DNA of 30,239 nucleotides, taken from contig WELB01000085.1 of the NCBI GenBank assembly GCA_009602725.1, positions 4,412 through 34,650 of the forward strand, given 5' to 3'. This DNA is from Spirogloea muscicola (taxonomy: Eukaryota > Streptophyta > Zygnematophyceae > Spirogloeales > Spirogloeaceae). Below, piece after piece: positions 22,001 to 30,239 of the stretch; position 1 is the first letter of the stretch, and each line of letters opens with the position of its first letter. The notes under the pieces were generated by a model. It ran no database searches, was not told the DNA's origin, and was given only the letters and a program-made list of their open reading frames with translations. The translations under genes and the position numbers were made by a program.

Positions 22001-22095
22001 TCGGCAGCGGCAGCGGCTGCGGCATTGGCGGCAGCCGTGTCAGCACTGCCGGCTGCACCGCGCCGCAGCACGGCCGTCGCAGCCGCCGCCCNCAT
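19055..22095 (-). CDS. Class A beta-lactamase-like serine hydrolase, nine exons
   Basis: Exons (high to low): 22095-21857, 21784-21631, 21368-21283, 21092-21020, 20861-20772, 19959-19798, 19656-19589, 19434-19341, 19147-19055. They total 1059 nt and encode 352 residues, with all phases matching. Family landmarks: GVAVLHLGTGEE strand, KFPLASIVK with the SxxK pair S116/K119, GSGVLRALP, LRLMTVISDNTAADL with SDN (177-179), RVGG, NHGSPRDTVRLLAAMAQG, YHKTGT with KTG (288-290), NDAGII and a final helix EKEAEVILAQIGR. These are the three active-site motifs of the class A/PBP-like fold. No clear ExxLN omega-loop is seen, so true lactamase activity is doubtful. The first 80 residues are Ala/Pro/Arg-rich and could be an organelle transit peptide. 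Two introns have GC donors (21630 and 21282). Codon 2 contains an ambiguous base (N at 22092). Natural substrate unknown. Confidence 0.82.
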
Positions 22096-22353
22096 GGCGA
22101 CAAAGTCGGGGGGCGGAGGGGGGTGGGGGAGGGGTTGTTTGTTGGGCGCCCACAAAAAGAAGAAGCTCCCGCTTCATCTGTGGTGGGCGCCCAACTCCCT
22201 CCCCGCCCTAATCCTAAACCGAAGCCTGGATGCCCTGCACCCTAGTCCCCCAGGCCCCCCAGGCCCAAGGCCATGGCTGTCTCACCACCGCAGCGGCAGC
22301 CCGAGTCGCGCTCCCTCGCCGCAGCCGCCGCCGCCGCCCTCCGGCTTCTCCAG

Positions 22354-25300
22354 TCAGTTCATGAAGCGGCGGCACGTCGGCGCCCCGCACAGGCACGGCA
22401 CCTTCTTGTCCTCCTTTGCAAACCGATAATCGTATCTGCGCCGCCATGCCAGCCCGTCACATTGTCGTCAGCACCCTCCGGCAGCGGCCTTGGTCATATT
22501 GTCGAGGCGAAGATGAAGGAGGACAGGGGTTTGTGTGTGTAGTGTGAGGCAGGGCGGAGGGAGGGTGCCCGGCACTCTCACGTGAGCTCGTCGCCGACCG
22601 CCACATCCTTGCGTGTGATGAGGACAATGCTGCTCACACCGTCCACGTCCAGGATCTTCGCGTGGCAATTGGGGGAGCACTGCCAGCAGACATGGGAACG
22701 ATGCGGCATTGGACCCAAATTGCTCAATAACCCCTGCATATCTTCCTCGTCTTAAACGGGTAGTCTGTCAGGTAACAGTGCTCATGAAAATTAGACACAA
22801 ACAAGCAGCATGATTGCCAGAAGCAGTGTGTACCGAGTGGTTGATGAGCCGCGCAATATTTCCCAGCATTGTTGCGTCAATCACCTTCTCTTCGTCCATT
22901 TTGAAAAGCTGAAGAAGCAAAGAGATACAATCAGTACCCTGCACATCCGCATCCTTCACATCAGCTGATGCCTCAGAGCTGAATCCTGACCTTTAATCTA
23001 AGCTATGTGCTTGATTGAATCTCAAGACAGTGCCACAACGCTCCAGACAATCTTCTGCTGCTTGCCGGGATCAAATAACAGCAAGTACAAAGAGGCTGCC
23101 ATGATGGCTTACGTAGCAGTCCTTGCCAACCGCAGCATAGCGTCGCTCTCTCAGGTCCGCAATGCTCCTCCTCACTGCCTCCCCGCGATAATCAATCACC
23201 TGCACAGCCCCACGTTGCACTCGTTAGTTGCTCTACTAGGCCACAGTTAAGGGTGGAAGAGGCTGGCAGGACCAAAGTCATTTCCACATCGTCACCACGA
23301 TGCTTGCTACTGCAGGAGGACACTTGCCACTGTATCATTGAGACAGGGTGGCTCCTTACCCATTCGCCCTCTCTGAGAGCGCGCCGTGCCATAAGGCCCC
23401 ACCCGTGGATGGCCGACTTCCCAATGCAGGCCCTGGTCATTGCTGTCCTCTGCAGAGAAGAAGCCCACCATAATAAGATTGTAGCAATTGATTAGATAGT
23501 CCTCTCATTCCCTCCTTCCGTTCCAAGTTTCCAAGTCTCCGAGTTTCATCACTCCAAGATGAACAGAGGGTTTGTTATTCACCTGTACAAAGGCAACCCG
23601 CTCCTGCAGCGAGTATCGTTGACCGGAGTCTGGCTGCGGAAACACCTGCAAGCACAAATAGGGTAAGAGCAGCAATTGATATCATGCATCAGATATATGC
23701 TACACGTCCACATTGTGGAGAAGAGAAAAATTATGATATGTATGATACATTATGAAGGTAGTGGGGGTTATTGCAGCTCAAATATCCTCACCCGCATCCT
23801 GTGCAGGCTCTCAAGCGAATGGTGCACAAAGCCCCCCACCCAGTGTGGCACTGCTTGCTTCTTTGGCCCCTGAGTACCCTTGTCAACATCGACCAGCTAT
23901 TGGGTCAGTCAACATGCCGAGATCACTGCCCCACCACAGCCCTACAACAGCCTGGCAAAGGGCTATTGAACAACAATGGCTGGGCTAACAATAAACCGGA
24001 GAGCTTCATGTCACTTCAACATGGAGTATACTTACAGCCCTGGAAGGGGAGACAGACAGACAGCGAGTGACACAAAACTTTGTAAGCACAGAAAGTCGAA
24101 GCTTGCCCAAGCAGTAAGTACAATGCAGATGCTACCACTTACCTGCAGCTTGACCTCCCTGGTGAAAGGAGCGTATGGCTGGCATCGGGCAGCAAGCGCA
24201 AGGTCGTCATCCAGGATCATTGCCGGGATAACAGCGGCGTTGTCCAGGATTTCCTCAAGCGGGTGCTCCATCGATGTCACCTTTTCAAGAGTAATGCGCT
24301 GGGGGGCTCGTCGCGCCCGCAGCTTCTGATACGCCGCCTCTGCTGCCGGCGCGATGACAGCAAGCTCCTGGTTGGGAGCTCTGCTTATTGGGACAGCGCA
24401 AACAGCACGCAGCTGACTTTTAGTATGTGTAACACATGACTTAATTTTTGCTGCTTCATATCAATGCATACATATCAATCCCTATATCATATCGATGCAT
24501 GCTAGTCTGGGGTCACTAGACCCTAATTGAAGAATGTACTGAACCATGACAACTTGTAACAAGATATGGGAGGTCGTACACCTGCTATCAGCAAGCTTTG
24601 GCCAACAATGGGCAGGCTCTGATTTGGAGCATGTACCTGTGCTTTCCGCAATACGAGCGGAGCTGCAGCCCTGTTTCCCCGTTCTTGGATGCCAGGGAGC
24701 TAGTGGACATCTGCGACACACAAGTCGAAGTTGCTGTGACACTGTCAATACTCTCCGCTGGTCTTCACAAAATAGCAGGCCTACCACAAGCTGCGGCAAT
24801 GAAAACATACACGAGATGAAGACTGGCTCATTTACACGAGATGAAGACTGGCTCATTTTCAGAGCATTTGTCCTTCAATCCAGTGATCAAGGCAAGCCTC
24901 TCACCTCCAACATAAATCCGGCCTTGAATGCACACATTGGATGGTAGGAGGCCATACAGCCGGGTTCGTCGCACTGGATACATGCCCCATGGGGCTGCCG
25001 GCATACCATGCACCTCTGCCAAAACACGGGCAAAACGTAATACACTTTAACCAGATGCCATCGGAAAGCCTTACCCTACCATAATGCCTGCCTGCACATA
25101 TGCAAAGACCTGATATGATGAAGGATAAGGAGGACAAGCTGTGACCTCTGAAAGAGAAGGTGCTCGTGTTGGGCTCAGACGTCTTTGTGCTTACGAAATT
25201 GCAAGCAGCACTCAGGACCCAGAGGGATAGCAGACCTTGGGGCTGTATTTCCAGGAGTAGAGCTCACCAGCTTGAAGCGCTCTGCGTTGACATTGCGCAG

Positions 25301-28300
25301 CCCGGCTATAGGCTCCATGCGGGCACCATCTGGGATGACAACGCCGGGCACCCACCATGCGCACGTGACATGGGCCCACACCCCCTTCACTGTGCTCGGC
25401 TTCAGGGCCCCTCCTGCAGCACATTCCAGCAGCAGAGCCAGTCAAAACAGCGCTGGTGTGAAGGATTGCTGGATAATGAGCACTCATCTACTTGTGCAAG
25501 TGCTCGTGAGAGAAGCTTGAGCTTTCTGACCTTTGATGGGGCAAAGGCAGCACTGCAGCTCGTTACTGGGTTCCTCGCAGGCACGGCACACCCAGGACCC
25601 CACCCTGCCAGCAGCTCTCACACCATAGCACATCTCGTGCACGGCCACCTGGCATCTGCACAGCTCATCTCGTGTCGAGACGCACAGGTTTCAGTAGTAC
25701 CTTATGACAAGCATCTACTGTGCCATCTCCTACAAGAAAGCAAATTGAATCGCTGTCTTTCAATCTCTTTGTACATCCAAGCAACAAGTGTGAAACCCTG
25801 TCGACCCAAGAGCTGAAGATACATAGCATGTACCTGTCGCACATCATGAATTGATTCTCATGGTGGTCGTCCTCGCGATGGCAGACCGCGCACCGCTCTG
25901 ACGTCCACGTCAGCTCCAAGGGCTCGAATCCAACTGCAAGTAATTAAATGCCCCGTGACGAATGCTGCACCTTTCTATTCAGATATGTGCACGCCGTAAT
26001 ACAATCTTGTGCATCTCATATTCATCACACAAGTATCTGAAGTCAAGTATTACTCCACCCATGATGACCTCTTTAACCCATAGTAACTTGAGCTGCAGGC
26101 TTCAGCTTACCATCACTGGAAACAGAGTGGTCCCTGGAGCTTGACTTCGATGCAGTCGGCTTCTCCTCAAAGTAGGCTAAGCGGCAGGTCCCTGAGCTCT
26201 GCGCTGCTGTGAGCTGCGTCAAAGACCAATATGCTGCTCCTCAATGTTTGCAACTGTGGATGTGCAAGGCCCTTGAGATACAATCTGCTGCATCAGCAGA
26301 TCTGATGGCACTGCACATTGTTACTTGCCTAGTGGATTGATGCAATTCGGGCACTCCAGGTCCGGACCATAACATACAACAGAAAAGCTTAGAGCACGAT
26401 TTCAAAGAAGAAGGTGCAGTAGATGGTAGTAGACGAACCCATAAGACAAGGTGCTGCTGGCTGCTGACGACCATGACGCTCTCCTTCCACTTCTTTTTCC
26501 GAGATCCTGCATGGTTCTCAAATTCAGACAGGCTGACTTCCCGTGCCCCCTTGCACTCCCTGCAGTGGCACCTAACTCTGCAGCACTTGGCACCATAGGC
26601 TCGTCAACAAATCGGAAAGGAAGAATCCACTATATCCTTCTTCTGTACTCTTACGATGTCATACTTTTGACACGTTTTCAAGTATTGATTGATGTGTGCG
26701 GAGTTTGACAAGTACAAGCTAATTGACATCAATTCTCTGTCTGAAAGACTCCAAGCTTGCTGCAGACACTGCCTATGGTGCATGAAACAGCTTGACCAGG
26801 AATGCATCAAGTCTTATGCTTACTGAGAAGTCTAGTCAGCTGCCAAGTACATTCTAGCTAACACAGTGGCTCTGAGGCTGCCTTCACAAGCTTTTGGCTG
26901 GCACTCTGACCTGTGCAGGGAAGGCACGTATTCACCAAACAAGCGCTCGCACTTGACTTTTATTGTGGCCAACTTGTTGTGAGCAATGTCGCCATTCCTG
27001 AAGAGGATGGCACCATGTCCCAACAGTAGAAACTTAGCGGGGGAACTTTTCAGTGAAATTTTGTAAGTGACTTTATGCGAGGTGAAGACCAGTCTACACC
27101 ATGGAGCAAGTAGATTGACAGTGTTAAGATGCTACCTGGCACTAGGGGCCTTCTTGAAGGCAGAGGAGACCTTGGCTGCTCTCTGCAGCTGGCATTCTGG
27201 GCAGAAGTATGCTGCGCCGTTCTTCAAGTCCTGCATTGCTTCGGAAGAGGGGCCCTGTGAGTGCAGCTCTAAGTCATCACAAGGCCTCACTGATGCCTTG
27301 CACAACTCACGATGCACCATTCCGCGCATGTTGCAGCAGGACTGCTACTTGTGCTCACTCCTAGCAAGCCCTATTGAGCCCAGTAGATAAGGGTCCAATA
27401 TCACAAATGCTAACACCCAGCTACCTGCAGCCGATGGTTGTTGAGTTTCTCGCAGGACGCATGCACCCAGATGCTGCAGCCGTCACATGCCACCTGATGT
27501 ACCACGTGTGCAGGCTTGTCAGCATGGACCTAAGCAAGTGCATATTACCAGGAAAAGTTTGTATTGAGCATGCTGCTCTGAACAAAAATAAGCAGATGTT
27601 AGATCAAGCATGCAGAGTGAGGCTGCTTGGAGTTCACTATACATAGTGTGGGGCTTTGTGCCCTTACCCAATCGCCCTTCTCATTCGGCAGCCACACCTT
27701 CTTGCAGACGCCGCAGTACTGCTTCGACTTGTAGAGCTGCAGCAGCAACACGGTTGATAGCCAAGTCAACTTCGACGAGGCAGTCAGTCTACAGACTGCA
27801 GCTGCATTGGCAGCACAGCATTTGGGTCTGACGTTCCACCAGACACAACAGGTTAACCACCCCACGAATCTGGAGTAACACCACTAGCGCAACACCAGCA
27901 CAGCAGAGGAAGTCGTTCAGGCTAGCTGCACTTCCGCTTACTTTTGCGCATGACTTGCAGACTAGGCTGGTATGGACGCTCGCCGCCTTCTTCTTGGCCT
28001 GCACAATGATGGTTGGCGGGAGAACCTGACCACAGCCCCCGCATAGGATGTGTGCTTCCTGCGTACATTGTTCAAGGCAGCAAAACGATGAAGACAGATT
28101 AAGCTTCAGAAGTCCAGTGAGAGATACAACACCTCCAACTCTATGTAAACTTGTTGTGATCGCTTGCCTGCCTCTTCCATGAAGGCAGTCCTGCTATGCT
28201 CATTAAGGCCACAATTATGTTTCTGACGCACCTGCTTGACGGCCAGCACCCCTCCTTCCGGTGTAGGTGCCCCCTCGCCGACAAGCTCAGCACAGATGGC

Positions 28301-29965
28301 CGCAGCTCGAGCTGGTGGCAGGGATGCCGCCTCATCGCCGGCGCACTCGCCAGCATCCTCCAGCAGCGCCTCCTCCACAGCCAGCCGGTAGTCGCCTGGT
28401 CGTTGCTTGCTCAGCAGCGCCTGGCCTTGGAAGCTGCAAAAGCAAGCAAGGACGTTCATCAGCGCATGCGACCTGTGAAAGCTTCACACTGCAGCTAGAC
28501 ATTGGTCAGCCACAGGACAAAGCAACAGTCACGGGGTGACAACAGCTAAGCTGTGAGCTCTAGCCGCCGTCCTTGACTGGACGATGACATGAGGCAGCGG
28601 GCGTACCAGGCCAGGTAGTCCAGGAATGGAACGATCATGCCCTGCTTCACCCACGCATAGTCCTGCCGCAACAGCAGCGCGATTATTCCAATCAATTAGT
28701 ATACTAACCGCCAATCATGAAGTGGCCACTGACAGATGAGATGCTGCTGTCCTCACCCGCTTATGCTTCTTGACGGCAGGCGGCCCGAAGAAGACGACGC
28801 AGAGGGCGCCAGGGCTGGCCAAGGCCCGCACGCCGTCTGGCGCATCGGTGAGGGGGTCGACAACGCGCGCCGGCCAAAAGGGGTCGTGCTTCTGGCCCGA
28901 CCGCGCCCACACCAGGTCGCCGACCTCAAACTCCTCCAGCCGGTGGCCTGCTGCGGCCGCCGCCGACGGCGGCAGAAGCACTGTGCGCAGCTGATGCTGC
29001 CTCTCGCGGCCAGCCGCTGCTGCTCCACCCAACGGCTGCCGGATGTCAGCCAGCCCGACGAGGTTGGCCGTGGCCGGCGGAAGCATCGCCGCCTCCGCCT
29101 CAGCCAGCTCCGTGCGAGCCCTCCGCAGCGCCTGAGTTTGGGGCGACTCTGGTGGCGTGGCGGGCTTCGACGTCGCCGCATCCGCCTCCAGCATCTCTGC
29201 ATCCGTATTCAGAGGCGACGGCCGGAGGGCCGCCATAGCCGGCCCGGGCATGGCTGGCACTGGGGCCGCCGTAGCACGCGGAGCGCTGGCGGTGCTCGGG
29301 CGATCGCTGTTGAAGGCGCTGAGCGCCAGGACGTACTTGAACTCGGGCGTGTCGAAAGGCGTCAGCGGCCCATCCCACAGCGGCGGCAGATAGCGTGCCG
29401 GAGCCGGGGCGGGAGGCCATGCCGCCGGCAGCGGCGTCCGCAGCGGCTCCAAAGCGCGCTTCTTGGGTGGCCGGCAGACCATGGCGGAGGACGCCGGCCT
29501 GGCACACGGCCGCTGTGCGTCGACTTCGGGGGCTGGCAGCCTCGTGCGCTTCTCCGCCGGCGGCCACGGCTCCTCGCCCGGCTCCACCCGCAGCTTCTTG
29601 ACACGGTGCCGGAAGGAGCGCCGCGTCACGGCGACGGCTGCCGCTGCGTCCATGGCTGCCGCCAGCGTCGCGCACCGCAGGTCCAGCTCCTGGCTACTGT
29701 CGCCGCACTCGTGCGGCGGCTGGCGAGCGCGCCAGCCCTGCGCCGCAGGCCTCACGTCAGGAGCCATGGCCTCAATCGACGTCCTGTCTGACCACAGGGC
29801 GCTCAGAGGTTGTCGAGCTGACCTCGTCTGGCGATGGCGGCGTGACTGGGGCCTCGCCACCGCCGTCGCCGTCACCGCGGCCAACGCCGGCGCCGTGGCC
29901 ACCGTCCGCGGCGAGCTCGGCGGCGCCATCCTCCTCACATGGGGCCCGCATGGCAGGCGTGCCAT
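22354..29965 (-). CDS. ATX-like (trithorax-type) histone H3 lysine methyltransferase
   Basis: Nuclear chromatin enzyme expected to methylate histone H3, probably lysine 4. Exons: 29965-28757, 28662-28607, 28433-28232, 28058-27942, 27736-27668, 27493-27425, 27254-27136, 26997-26911, 26577-26472, 26213-26111, 25933-25834, 25655-25531, 25413-25268, 25015-24905, 24710-24637, 24380-24143, 23645-23583, 23449-23360, 23199-23113, 22908-22834, 22679-22582, 22435-22354: 3426 nt, 1141 residues, phases all consistent. Domains: disordered Ala/Pro/Arg-rich N-terminus; PWWP (about 346-440, [19 protein letters not shown]); PHD1 (about 529-615, [26 protein letters not shown]); a Cys-containing module (CHCREC); PHD2 plus extended PHD (about 713-897, [38 protein letters not shown]); SET (from about 999, [27 protein letters not shown]) and post-[13 protein letters not shown]. 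No FYRN/FYRC pair is seen, so ATX3/4/5 are closest. The start codon and exon 1 are least certain. Confidence 0.92.
24809..24858. repeat. Perfect 25-bp tandem duplication in an ATX-like intron
   Basis: The unit ACACGAGATGAAGACTGGCT plus CATTT occurs twice without a mismatch at 24809-24833 and 24834-24858, inside the intron 24711-24904. Confidence 0.9.
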
Positions 29966-30239
29966 GGTGCTGGACCGCGCCTGTGCGTGTGACGGCCCCA
30001 GCTCGCCGCGATGGCTGCGGCGGCGGCGGCTCCGCCAGCGCCTCCGACGACGCCGCGGCAGCGTCCGACGACGGCGCCGCGGATGGCGGGGGCTGCGGCA
30101 GCTGCGGCGCAGGCTTCGACGAAGCCCTCTCCGAGCTCCTGTGAAGGCGCCGGCTGCTGCCCTCCGAGCTGGCGGGGGCGGGCCACGGGCGCTTGCGTGG
30201 CGGCGGCAGCGGTGCCGGCGAGCACGGCGGCGGCGGCGC
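29966..30239. promoter_or_regulatory. 5' flank of the ATX-like gene
   Basis: Very GC-rich sequence with CGG/GCC trinucleotide runs upstream of the chosen ATG. It may be 5' UTR and promoter, or more N-terminal coding sequence if the true start lies outside the window. Open frames on both strands are low-complexity Ala/Gly/Pro and not persuasive as separate genes. Confidence 0.35.

Noticed and set aside
21213-22211. Plus-strand open frame of 332 codons
   Set aside because: It overlaps, in antisense, the beta-lactamase-like exons that carry SxxK and GSGVL; composition is low-complexity and no domain is visible.
26280-26350. Possible extra ATX-like exon ending TAG|GCAAGT
   Set aside because: It would leave a stop codon or break the phase needed by the next exon (26213-26111); the flanking exons join directly in frame.
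26472-26577. Apparent frameshift in the ATX-like exon with CHCREC and LSEFENHAG
   Set aside because: On recounting the run of five Gs near 26546 the exon reads straight through in one frame.
28736-29791. Long open frame (351 codons) on the plus strand
   Set aside because: It is antisense to the ATX-like first exon, is dominated by Arg/Pro/Ala from GC-rich codons, and has no domain; the minus strand carries a clear PWWP domain.
1-30239. tRNA, rRNA or CRISPR array
   Set aside because: No cloverleaf-like segment, rRNA signature or regularly spaced repeat array was seen; the repeats present are dispersed hairpins and LINE ends.

Overview
The window looks like nuclear DNA of a green alga. Genes have many short spliceosomal introns (mostly 60-340 nt). 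The protein families are plant-type: a RAN1/HMA5-like copper ATPase, an HMA2/4-like zinc ATPase and an ATX-like SET protein. TGTAA, the usual green-algal polyadenylation motif, lies downstream of several stop codons. Dispersed repeats include relics of a LINE with a restriction-like endonuclease domain, a type known from chlorophytes. The species cannot be named from the sequence alone.

Layout. (1) 1-741, plus strand: the 3' end of an Hsp33 redox-chaperone gene, cut by the window edge. (2) 1510-6971, minus strand: a complete P1B copper-transporting ATPase gene; 14 exons join without a frame break to about 1007 residues. (3) 7200-10320: a mosaic of LINE 3'-end relics (three copies of a shared C-terminal coding tail, two broken endonuclease domains) and a family of short hairpin repeats built on GGGCTGG/CCAGCCC. 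(4) 10410-16864, plus strand: a zinc/cadmium-type P1B ATPase, about 1071 residues in 14 exons, with His/Cys-rich ends and one apparent single-base frameshift near 13632. The two ATPase genes are head to head. (5) 16865-18340: mostly non-coding, with a small reverse-transcriptase relic near 18100-18267. (6) 18341-18741, minus: a tentative small gene of unknown function. (7) 19055-22095, minus: a nine-exon gene for a class A beta-lactamase-like serine hydrolase of about 352 residues, with SxxK, SDN and KTG motifs. (8) 22354-29965, minus: a 22-exon ATX-like (trithorax-type) histone methyltransferase of about 1141 residues with PWWP, PHD, extended PHD, SET and post-SET domains.

How they work together. 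The two heavy-metal pumps are a plausible functional pair: copper export or delivery to the secretory pathway, and zinc/cadmium export. They share one intergenic region, so they could share regulation, although transposon debris now fills it. Hsp33, the beta-lactamase-like protein and the ATX-like enzyme have no evident link to the pumps. All gene models were made by hand: splice sites were chosen to keep reading frame, intron phase and family alignment together. Exon ends are therefore strong where three constraints agree and weaker in the poorly conserved first exons. Points of most interest: the intron-rich beta-lactamase-like gene, the hairpin repeat family that enters the zinc ATPase leader in frame, repeated use of GC-AG introns, and the Hsp33 that appears to lack one zinc-binding cysteine.
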